Assembly (NCBI GenBank): GCA_026393675.1
Contig: JAPKZQ010000028.1
Location: 1-64,000 of the forward strand
Length of the DNA: 64,000 nucleotides
Direction of reading: 5' to 3'
Source: Acidobacteriota bacterium
GTDB taxonomy: Bacteria > Acidobacteriota > Vicinamibacteria > Vicinamibacterales > JAKQTR01
Shown here: piece by piece, positions 41,334 through 49,439 of the stretch
Numbering within the stretch: position 1 is the first letter of the stretch
How the letters are laid out: the number at the start of each line of letters is the position of its first letter
Made by a program: the position numbers and the translations under genes
The notes under the pieces: generated by a model
Database searches by the model: none
What the model was told of the DNA's origin: nothing
What the model saw: the letters and a program-made list of their open reading frames with translations, nothing else

Positions 41334-42103
41334 TGGACGGGGGCATCATCGCTCGGGACCTCTCCAAGCGGTTTCTGCTTCGCCACAACAAGACGGTTGA
41401 TCTCAAGAGTCGCTTCCTGGCCATGTTTCTCGAGAGCAAACGCGAAACCGTCGAGGAGTTCTGGGCTCTGCGGGACCTGTCGGTGTCGATCAGCAAGGGC
41501 GAGGCGGTGGGCCTGGTCGGGAGGAACGGATCCGGTAAGAGCACGTTCCTGAAGCTCGTCGCCGGGATCTACCGGCTCACATCGGGTCATCTCTTCCTGC
41601 CACGCGACGCACGCATCGGCACGATGATCGAGCTCGGCGTCGGCTTCGAGCACGAGCTCACGGGCCGGGAAAACGTGTTCTTGAGCACCTCGATTCATGG
41701 TTTGTCCCGCGCCGAAACCGAGGCGATCTATCCTGCGATCGTCAACTACTCGGGACTCGAGCACTTCATGGACGTCCCGATCAAGAACTACTCGTCCGGC
41801 ATGCACATGCGGATTGGCTTCGCCATCTCGGCCAACCTCGATCCGGACATCCTGCTGCTCGACGAAATCTTCGCCGTGGGCGACGCGGATTTCCAGCAGC
41901 AGTGCGTGCGCACGATCGCCGACTTCAAGAAACGCGGCAAGACGATCCTCTTCGTGTCGCACGAGCCGGATGCGGTGCGTGCCATCTGCGATCGTGTCCT
42001 GGTCCTTGATCACGGCCGGCTGCTGTTTGATGGCGCCGTCGATGAGGGCCTCGCGCACTATGCCGATCTGGCGGCGCAACACAGTCGCCAGCCTGGATTG
42101 TGA
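41333..42103 (+). CDS. ABC polysaccharide exporter ATPase (Wzt/TagH-like)
   Basis: A 256-residue ATPase. Walker A is GLVGRNGSGKST; the family-specific text is IGTMIELGVGFEHELTGRENVFL; the signature is KNYSSGMHMRIGFAIS; Walker B is ILLLDEIFAVGD; and the H-loop is FVSHEPDAV. It lacks the C-terminal carbohydrate-binding domain found in Wzt proteins that read the terminal sugar, so export is probably coupled to synthesis. It pairs with the permease at 40515. Confidence 0.94.
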   Translation: MDGGIIARDLSKRFLLRHNKTVDLKSRFLAMFLESKRETVEEFWALRDLSVSISKGEAVGLVGRNGSGKSTFLKLVAGIYRLTSGHLFLPRDARIGTMIELGVGFEHELTGRENVFLSTSIHGLSRAETEAIYPAIVNYSGLEHFMDVPIKNYSSGMHMRIGFAISANLDPDILLLDEIFAVGDADFQQQCVRTIADFKKRGKTILFVSHEPDAVRAICDRVLVLDHGRLLFDGAVDEGLAHYADLAAQHSRQPGL

Positions 42104-43140
42104 ACGCGCCGGAGAGTGACTGTGCACGATCAGTCCGCCCTGTCATGAGCGAATTGTCCACGCGTCTTCTCTCGGGTGTGGCGGAGGATGGCGTTCCGGA
42201 TCGACGCACCATGCCGGCGAATCGAAGAATTGCGGCGCTGATCCTCAGCTTCTGTCCGGAGGAGACGATTCTGCGGGAGATGCTCGTCTCGGTGTGTCCA
42301 CAGGTTGACCAGGTCCTGGTCATCGATAACGGCTCCAACTGGTCCGCCGACTCCCTCCTCGCAAGCCTGACCGATGACGAGCGCAGCCAGATCGAATTTC
42401 TCTGGCTGGAGTCGAACATCGGCGTTGGCGCCGGACACAACCGCGGCATCGCGTGGGCAAGAGCACGCGGTTTTACTCACGTGCTGCTGCTGGACCAGGA
42501 CAGTGTCCCCAGACCGGACATGGTAGGCAACCTCGCGGCGGCCCTTGAGACGTTGAACGTTCAGAACATCAGAGTGTCGGCGGTCGGGCCTCGGCGCGTG
42601 GACCGCTACAGCGGCTGGATGTCCGGTTTTGTCCGGTTGGGCCGGTTGAAGCTGCGGCAGGTGTTCTGCGACGCCGCCCGACCCGGCCAGGCGCTGGAAA
42701 CCGACCTGCTCATCACGTCCGGCGCGCTCATTCCAATGTCCGTGCTCGACGAAATCGGCGACATGAACGAGGACTTCTTCATCGACCACGTCGACGACGA
42801 GTGGATCTTCCGGGCGACATCGCGCGGCTACCGCTCGTTCGGCGTGTGCGACGCCATGATGGAGCACAGCATGGGAAGCGGAACACTGCGCTTCTGGCTG
42901 GGACGCTGGCGCAACGTGCCGATTCACAGCCCTGAGCGCAACTACTATGTCTTTCGCAACAGCGTCATCATGTACCGCATGCCCCACGCGCCGCGGCGCT
43001 GGATCTACAACGATCTCGAGCGCCTGTTGTTCATGGCCATTGTGTACCCAGTATTCACGCCCCATCGCTGGCACCGCCTCCGAATGATGGCGCGAGGTAT
43101 CTGGGACGGGCTGCATGGGGTCACTGGCCCCCTGCCCTAG
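42100..43140 (+). CDS. Glycosyltransferase family 2 (rhamnosyltransferase-like)
   Basis: A 346-residue GT-A fold enzyme. Motifs: VLVIDNGSNWSADS, GVGAGHNRGIAWARARG, LLLDQDSVPRP (D-x-D type metal site), and later FFIDHVDDEWIFRATSRGYRSFG. The last 90 residues resemble the C-terminal part of rhamnosyltransferases (ERNYYVFRNSVIMYRMP). Start is GTG 42100, sharing GTGA with the ATPase stop. It builds the exported glycan from an NDP- or lipid-linked sugar; the exact sugar cannot be read. Confidence 0.9.
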   Translation: MNAPESDCARSVRPVMSELSTRLLSGVAEDGVPDRRTMPANRRIAALILSFCPEETILREMLVSVCPQVDQVLVIDNGSNWSADSLLASLTDDERSQIEFLWLESNIGVGAGHNRGIAWARARGFTHVLLLDQDSVPRPDMVGNLAAALETLNVQNIRVSAVGPRRVDRYSGWMSGFVRLGRLKLRQVFCDAARPGQALETDLLITSGALIPMSVLDEIGDMNEDFFIDHVDDEWIFRATSRGYRSFGVCDAMMEHSMGSGTLRFWLGRWRNVPIHSPERNYYVFRNSVIMYRMPHAPRRWIYNDLERLLFMAIVYPVFTPHRWHRLRMMARGIWDGLHGVTGPLP

Positions 43141-43197
43141 ACGCACCGCGAGGGTTGAGGATGTGGTACCTCCCGAACGTGGTACTCTGAAGCACGC

Positions 43198-44982
43198 ATG
43201 ACGCTTTCGTTTGTGTTCGTTGCCGGCTTCGTCGTGTCCGCGACGCTCTCGATGCTGGTTCGCCGCGTCGCCGCCAGTCACGGTGCTGTCGTCCCGCCTC
43301 GCCCCGACCGCTGGCATCGCGTACCCACACCCACGTTCGGCGGCGTCGCGCTGGCGGGGACCACGCTGGTTGTGACCCTGGTCGCGCTGGCGGTGTGGGG
43401 GATTCCGATGGCCTGGCACCAGGTGGTCATCGTGATGTCCGCGTCCGGCATCCTCTTTGTTGTTGGCATCTTCGATGACAGGCTCGAACTCACCGCGCTC
43501 ACGAAACTGGTCGCCACGCTGACGGTCGGATCATTCCTGCTCTACGGACTGATGGTCGCCGGCGGCTCGCCGGTGCCGTGGTGGCAAACGACAATCCTCG
43601 TGGTGTGGTACTCCGGCCTTATCCATGCGTTCAATCTGCTCGACAACATGGATGGGTTGGCCGGGGGTGTGACGCTGGTCGCGACGATCGGTCTGACGAC
43701 GGTCTTTGGCGGAGTGCTTGGACCCTTCTTCGTGACGGTCCTGGTGGCGCTCGCCGGCGCGATCGGAGGCTTCCTCATCTGGAACGTGAAGCCGGCGCGG
43801 TTGTTCATGGGCGATTGCGGCAGCCTGTTTCTCGGCTCGATGATCGCCGGCTGTTCCCTCGTGGTGCTCGTTCGCCCGGGTGTCGTGCTGCCGTTCGACG
43901 GATTCGTAGTCGCACTCTTACTCGTGGTCCCCCTGTTGGATTCGTCATTCGTGCTGGTGCTCCGGCTTCTCGCTGGCCGCAACGCGACGCGCGGTGGCAT
44001 CGATCACTTCTCGCACCGATTGGTGTCTCTGGGCCTCACTGAGCGGATGGCCGTGGCCACGCTCTATGGCGTGGCGGTGGCCGGGAGCGTCACGGCCTGG
44101 CTGATTTACCCCAATGGCCTTGGGCGCATGCCTGTCGCGGTGCTGTTCGTCGTAGCCGTTGTGCTGTTCGGCGTGTACCTGGCCAGAGTGCCCGCGTACG
44201 ACGGCGAGGATTTCCGGGCCTTACAGAAGACCACGTTTGCGCCGTTCCTGAGGGATCTGACGTTTCGATGGCATGCCATCGAGATGCTGCTCGACGTGGT
44301 CGTGATCTCCGCGGTGCTGTACGGGTCGTATCGCATCCGATTCGAGGGCGAGGCGCTCGACAATTTCCTCAAGATCTTCAGCGTCTCGCTGCCCGTCATC
44401 CTCGGGTGCAAGCTGCTGGCACTCTACCTCGCCGGGGTGTACGACCGGATGTGGTGGTCGTTCAGCATCCGCGATCTGTTCGCGATCGTGCGCGGGGTAC
44501 TCCTGGGTTCGGTGGCGTCCATCCTCGCCGCGGCCTATTTCGACCGACTCGAACGATTCTCCCGCGGCGTGTTCGTGATCGATGCCGCGCTACTGACACT
44601 GGCCCTCGTCGCGGTGCGCGCGTCGTTTCGCCTGATGGGCGAGGCCGCCACGATTCAGAATGGGCGCGCGAAACGCGCGCTCATCTACGGCGCGGGCTCT
44701 GGTGGTCAGTTGCTCGTGCGGGAGATGCGAGCCAATCGGGAATGGAGCCTTACACCAGTCGCATTCCTTGATGATGATGCCGCGAAACTCCGGAGGCGGC
44801 TGATGGGCGTTCCCGTGAGGGGTGGGGTCGACTCGCTCGAATCCGTTCTGGCTCGTTGCCGAATCGACGAGGTCGTGTTCAGCACGGCATCGGTAGATTC
44901 AGCACGCGAAGCCCGGGTTCGCGCGATCTGCGCGAGCCGCGGGATTCGTGTGCGGCGATTCCGGCTGGAAATCACGGAGTAA
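43198..44982 (+). CDS. Fusion: WecA/MraY-type phosphoglycosyltransferase plus FlaA1-type N-terminal region
   Basis: A 594-residue protein. Residues 1-320 are a polytopic glycan-phosphate transferase: GIFDDRLELT, HAFNLLDNMDGLAGG, RLFMGDCGSLFLGS and GIDHFSHRLVSLGL are the four signature loops of the WecA/TagO family, which starts glycans on undecaprenyl phosphate. Residues 360-594 are like the front half of FlaA1/CapD nucleotide-sugar dehydratases: four membrane helices, then a Rossmann-like module with ALIYGAGSGGQLLVREM and VAFLDDDAAKLRRRLMGVPV. The catalytic short-chain dehydrogenase half is absent; the protein ends at RRFRLEITE. It may tether or sense a nucleotide-sugar. The fusion point is around 330-350. 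Start ATG 43198, 57 bases after the previous gene. Confidence 0.85.
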   Translation: MTLSFVFVAGFVVSATLSMLVRRVAASHGAVVPPRPDRWHRVPTPTFGGVALAGTTLVVTLVALAVWGIPMAWHQVVIVMSASGILFVVGIFDDRLELTALTKLVATLTVGSFLLYGLMVAGGSPVPWWQTTILVVWYSGLIHAFNLLDNMDGLAGGVTLVATIGLTTVFGGVLGPFFVTVLVALAGAIGGFLIWNVKPARLFMGDCGSLFLGSMIAGCSLVVLVRPGVVLPFDGFVVALLLVVPLLDSSFVLVLRLLAGRNATRGGIDHFSHRLVSLGLTERMAVATLYGVAVAGSVTAWLIYPNGLGRMPVAVLFVVAVVLFGVYLARVPAYDGEDFRALQKTTFAPFLRDLTFRWHAIEMLLDVVVISAVLYGSYRIRFEGEALDNFLKIFSVSLPVILGCKLLALYLAGVYDRMWWSFSIRDLFAIVRGVLLGSVASILAAAYFDRLERFSRGVFVIDAALLTLALVAVRASFRLMGEAATIQNGRAKRALIYGAGSGGQLLVREMRANREWSLTPVAFLDDDAAKLRRRLMGVPVRGGVDSLESVLARCRIDEVVFSTASVDSAREARVRAICASRGIRVRRFRLEITE

Positions 44983-44999
44983 GAACCCGGCCGGGCTTC

Positions 45000-47990
45000 C
45001 TACGCTCCGCCGCCCCAGCTGCAGTTGGTCACCACCTCGCTGAAGATCAGGATGCCGCTGTCCGTCGCGATGTACACCGAGCAGTCCGGGAACTTCACCT
45101 TGCCGTCAACGATCGTGTACGTAACGCCGTTGTAGGTGAGCGTACGGCCGCTCACGGTCCCGGTGCGCGGGCCCCCATTGCCAGGATTCACAAACGTGCT
45201 CCCGCCAGTGCCGGCCCCACCAGTGCCCGCTCCGGCAGTGCCTGTCCCGCCAGTGCCTGTCCCGCCAGTGCTGCCGTTGCCCGTCGAGGTGCACCCTGAT
45301 GCCGACCCGGCCGGAATCAGGATGCCCATGTTAAGCGCGATGTACATCGTGCAGTCCGGGAACGTCACTTTGCCATTCACAATCGTGTAGGTCGCGCCGT
45401 TGTAGGTGAGCGTGTTGCCAGTCGCCGGCCCGCCAGTGCCCGGGCCCATAAACGTGCTCCCGCCAGTGCCGGTTCCGCCAGTGCCGGTTCCACCAGTGCC
45501 CGTCCCGCCAGTGCCGGTCCCACCAGTGCCCGTCCCGCCACTGCTGACGCTGCCCGTCGAGGTGCACCCTGATGCGGTCCCGGCCGGAATCAGGATGCCC
45601 ATGTTAAGCGCGATGTACATCGTGCAGTCCGGGAACGTCACTTTGCCATTCACAATCGTGTAGGTCGCGCCGTTGTAGGTGAGCGTGTTGCCACTGACCG
45701 ACCCGGTCGCCGGCCCGCCAGTGCCCGGACCCACAAACGTGCTCCCGCCAGTACCAGTTCCGCCAGTGCCCGTTCCGCCAGTCCCGGTTCCGCCAGTGCC
45801 GGTCCCACCAGTGCCCGTTCCGCCAGTCCCGGTCCCACTAGTGCCCGTCCCGCCAGTGCCGGTCCCGCCAGTGCCTGTCCCGCCACTGCTGACGCTGCCC
45901 GTCGAGGAGCACTCTGATGCGGTCCCGGCGGGAATCAGGAAGCCGCTATTGAGCGCGATGTAGATCGTGCAGTCCGGGAACGTCACGCGCCCGTTCACAA
46001 TCGTGTACGTCGCCCCGTTGTAGGTGAGCGTCGTCCCGCTGACGGCCCCGGTCGCCGGGCCGCCATTGCCCGGGCCGACAAACGTGCTCCCGCCAGTGCC
46101 CGCTCCGCCAGTGCCCGCTCCGCCAGTCCCGGTGCCGCCAGTCCCGGTTCCACCAGTCCCGGTCCCGCCAGTGCCGCTGCCGCCGCCCGTCGTGCAGGGC
46201 GACGTCGTCTGGCCCGCGATCAGCAGACCGTTTGCCAGGACGAGGTAGTTTGTACAGTCTGGGAAGTACACGCGACCGTCCACAATCGGATACGCCACGC
46301 CGTCATACGTGAGCGTCGTGCCACTGACCGTCCCGCTGGTCGGCCCGCCCGACGACGGACCCGCGAACGGGACGGAAGGCCATCCGTCCTTAACGTCGTT
46401 GACCAGTTCGCGCAGCGCCGTCTCAAACGGGGTTCCCATCACCTCGGAGTTGGGCAATCCCCACATGAAGGGCTGAAGCAGGCTCGGCCGGTACTTCTTG
46501 ATGAGCGTCATTTCCGATCTGAAGAGCTCCAGATCGGAGGAGACGCCGGTATCGAGTTTCAGTACTCCCGGATGCCATTCGATCAATCCCCACCGAAGAT
46601 TGCGCTCCGCGATCTTTGGCGCCACGACCGCGAGCGTGCGAGAGATGACGTGGTAACTCAGATCGTCACCGTTCCCGATCCAATCAACGTTAAACGCGGT
46701 GATCCCCAGCGACCCGTACGGCGAGATGTCGGCGGTCCACCACGAACTCATCGAGCTGTACCACCGTTCGTTCGGATCTGCCGCCGATCTGCCGAACAGA
46801 TAGTCCGCCGGGATCTGGTACGAGTACCAGCGTTCGCGAGGAATCGTGTACGCCGTGGCTGCATCTGCCTGAGATGTCGTCATCCACTTCGCAAACTCCA
46901 CGTTGTAGCGCTGGATCATCGATTGCTTGAACGTCACCCACAGATCCCACCACGTGTTGGCACCAATGGGCCTTGGCGTGCGGGGCGGATCAAAGCCGCC
47001 GGGCGTATCGGCGGGGAACTTGTTGAAACCGGCTGACGAGTACGTCGCGAGCGAAATCGCATGCGGGTCGTTCGACAGGTACTGATCGTCGAGGCTCCAA
47101 CCGAAGTACCGCAGATTCCATGTCGTGAAACTCGTCCCGAAATCTCCATTGAGCGTGTGGCCATCGCCATTGGTATCATCGCCTGGCGTTAGATCGCCAG
47201 CATAGCGCGCCCCGAGGGCGTAGCCCTGGCCTGCCAGTTCTCCACCGGGCGCATACAGGCCCGCATGGCGAATCCAATCCCGGAACTCCGCCACCGTGAA
47301 GGGCGAGTAGTCGGCAAAGATCTGGTTATACGCATCGGTGCTGTTTGGATTCGCGCGGACTTCCGCCAGTTCAACTTCGCCATCGCCAGACGCGGCGACG
47401 AGCGTGTCCGGGTAGTCGCGCATGAGCCTGGCGACTTCCTTGGCGACTTCCCGCATGTACGCCTGCTGGACGACATACCTCTTCCGGGCGTACCGCGAAT
47501 ACGACCACCACCCTGGCGCCAGGACGTTGTCCGCGTACCACTGCATACTGCGGATGTCCTCGGCTTCTGAGGCGCGTTGCACAGGGTCGTAGTTGGCTTT
47601 GACCGCATCCAGAATCGCGAGGGAGACAGGAAAACCGCCGGCATGCCCTCTCGCAACGACGGAATCGATGGTGGCAATGCTGTCGGCAATCGCGGCCCTG
47701 ACTGCCGTTGGATTGGAGGTGTCGACTGTCCAGTCGTTCATCGACAAGAAGATATAGACGGAGAAGCCGACCCTGACATACGACCCCTCGCCATCAGGCG
47801 CCAGCCTCGAGCGCAGTTCTGCAATCGCGGCTGCGTCATTGCCCGGAAAAACCGTCGAGAAGGGCATGATGTACAGCACGTCGTTCTGGTTCACCGTCTG
47901 CGCGGCGGCACCGCCGGCCGATGCGACCAGAGCCAGAATGGCAAGTAGGGCGAGAACCAGAAGGCCCCTCGAAGAGTAGGTGTAAGTCAT
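45000..47990 (-). CDS. Secreted TIM-barrel-like protein with repeated FPDC modules and Gly-Thr linkers
   Basis: A 996-residue exported protein. A signal peptide (about 1-31, ending SAGGAAAQTV) precedes a 540-residue N-terminal region that looks like a glycosidase-type barrel (WWTADISPYGSLGITAFNVDWIG, LRWGLIEWHPGVLKL, RPSLLQPFMWGLP), though I cannot name the family. The C-terminal half has five copies of a 50-60-residue module with TLTYNGATYTIVNGKVTF, then PDC and a second Cys about 25 residues later. They are separated by GTGGT-type linkers. The same module occurs in the metalloprotease at 49440. ATG 47990 is preferred over 48029: AGGGG precedes it and the signal peptide starts there. Probably a cell-surface enzyme acting on glycans. 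Confidence 0.72.
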   Translation of the reverse strand: MTYTYSSRGLLVLALLAILALVASAGGAAAQTVNQNDVLYIMPFSTVFPGNDAAAIAELRSRLAPDGEGSYVRVGFSVYIFLSMNDWTVDTSNPTAVRAAIADSIATIDSVVARGHAGGFPVSLAILDAVKANYDPVQRASEAEDIRSMQWYADNVLAPGWWSYSRYARKRYVVQQAYMREVAKEVARLMRDYPDTLVAASGDGEVELAEVRANPNSTDAYNQIFADYSPFTVAEFRDWIRHAGLYAPGGELAGQGYALGARYAGDLTPGDDTNGDGHTLNGDFGTSFTTWNLRYFGWSLDDQYLSNDPHAISLATYSSAGFNKFPADTPGGFDPPRTPRPIGANTWWDLWVTFKQSMIQRYNVEFAKWMTTSQADAATAYTIPRERWYSYQIPADYLFGRSAADPNERWYSSMSSWWTADISPYGSLGITAFNVDWIGNGDDLSYHVISRTLAVVAPKIAERNLRWGLIEWHPGVLKLDTGVSSDLELFRSEMTLIKKYRPSLLQPFMWGLPNSEVMGTPFETALRELVNDVKDGWPSVPFAGPSSGGPTSGTVSGTTLTYDGVAYPIVDGRVYFPDCTNYLVLANGLLIAGQTTSPCTTGGGSGTGGTGTGGTGTGGTGTGGAGTGGAGTGGSTFVGPGNGGPATGAVSGTTLTYNGATYTIVNGRVTFPDCTIYIALNSGFLIPAGTASECSSTGSVSSGGTGTGGTGTGGTGTSGTGTGGTGTGGTGTGGTGTGGTGTGGTGTGGSTFVGPGTGGPATGSVSGNTLTYNGATYTIVNGKVTFPDCTMYIALNMGILIPAGTASGCTSTGSVSSGGTGTGGTGTGGTGTGGTGTGGTGTGGSTFMGPGTGGPATGNTLTYNGATYTIVNGKVTFPDCTMYIALNMGILIPAGSASGCTSTGNGSTGGTGTGGTGTAGAGTGGAGTGGSTFVNPGNGGPRTGTVSGRTLTYNGVTYTIVDGKVKFPDCSVYIATDSGILIFSEVVTNCSWGGGA
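45200..46187 (-). repeat. Four 15-bp minisatellite arrays coding GTGGT linkers
   Basis: Within the gene at 45000-47990 four arrays of 15-base units (five codons, mostly Gly-Thr-Gly-Gly-Thr) lie at about 45200-45271, 45446-45549, 45740-45891 and 46086-46187. Each has a different unit number. In addition, 45306-45420 and 45579-45693 are a perfect 115-bp duplication covering one module end to end. All of this points to slippage and recombination within the gene. Confidence 0.8.
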
Positions 47991-48435
47991 AAACCCCTGA
48001 CTATTTGCTGATGAAAGTCGCGGGTACACGGACCCTCACACTGGAGGAACCTGTCCGACGATCGAGCATAAACCCACGATCCGGCAATCAGCGATTCGTG
48101 GTGTCTGAAACGAGCCACCCGCCAAACTACTGCCGCTCACGAAACGCGGGCGGGTGTTGGGCCGGCCGGGGCCGATACGGTCGAAACACTCTTCAGAATC
48201 TGACCCAAGCTGACTCCGAGGGGGTCGGCCATGTCCCCACCCAGCGACAGTCCTGATCGCCCGCATTCATCATTGTCGGACTATCGTGCGCTGCCCTGCA
48301 CCCCTTTTGTCTGTCAAGCAAGTATTATGCCGCAAACGGGACCAACTGCGGCTTCGCCACGAAAGAGACGAGAGAGAGGGCTGTGGCGACAATGTCAAGG
48401 CTGTCGCTCGCCTTCGCCGTCAAATGCCGTCGCCG
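47991..48435. other. Intergenic region upstream of the barrel/module protein
   Basis: No gene-like frame is present. The right end is the end of the minus-strand glycosyltransferase and the left end is the leader of the module protein, so it should hold the promoter of the latter. I could not pick a convincing -10/-35 pair. Confidence 0.5.
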
Positions 48436-49299
48436 TCAGACCCGGTTGAGTCGCCAGATGCACCGGAGACCCAGCAGGCCACACGCCAGCCACCGCAGCG
48501 GATTCAGTGGTGATGGCGCCACATAGGTGACGTAATAGAGATACGCGCTGCGATGGAAGGCTCGAATCGCCAACGCCTTCGCCGTGCGGCTCGATTGTCT
48601 CCCCGAGTGGGCCACTCTCGCGTCGGGCCGGTACCGGATGTGCCAGCCGGTTGATCGCAGCCGCCGGCAGAGGTCGGCATCTTCCCAGTACATGAAGTAG
48701 CGCTCGTCGAAGCCCCCGACCTGCAGAAACGCCTCACGGCGCACCAGCATGCACGACCCATGTACCCAATCGACCTCAACGCTCGACTCGCCGGCCGCCA
48801 GTTGAGGCTCGGTCAACACGTTTCTCCGCGCCAACGCGGCGTTCGGGAAGCGGCGCCTCAGCCACGCCGATCGGCCGAAGAAGCCGGTCAACATATTCGG
48901 GTCGCCTCGCGCACTCCCTTCGATCCGGCCGTCGTCATCAACGACAGCCGGACCTACGACCGCGAAGTCGTGGTGAGCGTTCAACTCTTCGCACAGTTGG
49001 CCGATGGCGCCCTCCAGCAGACAGCCGTCGGGATTCAGCAACAGCACAAAACGCCCGGACGTCGCGTAGACGCCCTGGTTCACCGCGCGACCGAAGCCAA
49101 TATTCTCGGCGTTGCGAATCAACGAGACGCGGGGGGCGAACCCCGCCACGACGGTCTCGCTGCCATCGATCGAGTGATTGTCGAGCACGACGGCCTCCCA
49201 GGCTGTTCGACCGAGGTGCGCGTCAAGCGACCGGAGGCATCGCTCCAGATACGCTCCGGCGTTGTAGTTGACGATGATGACGGAGAGGTCCGGTTCCAT
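48436..49299 (-). CDS. Glycosyltransferase family 2
   Basis: A 287-residue GT2 enzyme. Motifs in order: LSVIIVNYNAGAYLERCLRSL, VVLDNHSIDGSE, IRNAENIGFGRAVNQGV, FVLLLNPDGCLLEGAI (the D-x-D-equivalent N-P-D), and DWVHGSCMLVRREAF with EDADLCRRLRSTGW. It matches rhamnosyltransferase-type GT2 proteins of O-antigen clusters. The frame opens at GTG 49311, but ATG 49299 (MEPDLS) is the better start. It lies alone between the two module-bearing enzymes, on the minus strand. Confidence 0.88.
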   Translation of the reverse strand: MEPDLSVIIVNYNAGAYLERCLRSLDAHLGRTAWEAVVLDNHSIDGSETVVAGFAPRVSLIRNAENIGFGRAVNQGVYATSGRFVLLLNPDGCLLEGAIGQLCEELNAHHDFAVVGPAVVDDDGRIEGSARGDPNMLTGFFGRSAWLRRRFPNAALARRNVLTEPQLAAGESSVEVDWVHGSCMLVRREAFLQVGGFDERYFMYWEDADLCRRLRSTGWHIRYRPDARVAHSGRQSSRTAKALAIRAFHRSAYLYYVTYVAPSPLNPLRWLACGLLGLRCIWRLNRV

Positions 49300-49439
49300 G
49301 GTGAGCGCCACGCCTAGTATTTCGTACTTCGCCGTATTGAACTCGCCTTTCGCACTTCGGCATGCCTCTTGCGTCGGATGGGCTGTAGAATCGATCCTAG
49401 AGCGATTTCTCGATTCGGGCGCCCAGGGTGGGAGGAGTC

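Noticed and set aside
45200-46187. Possible CRISPR or phage tail-fibre repeats in the GTGGT arrays
   Set aside because: 15-base in-frame coding units inside one secreted protein gene; no spacers and no phage neighbours.
48231-48513. Short plus-strand frames upstream of the glycosyltransferase end
   Set aside because: Overlap the end of the real gene, no family features, no start signal.
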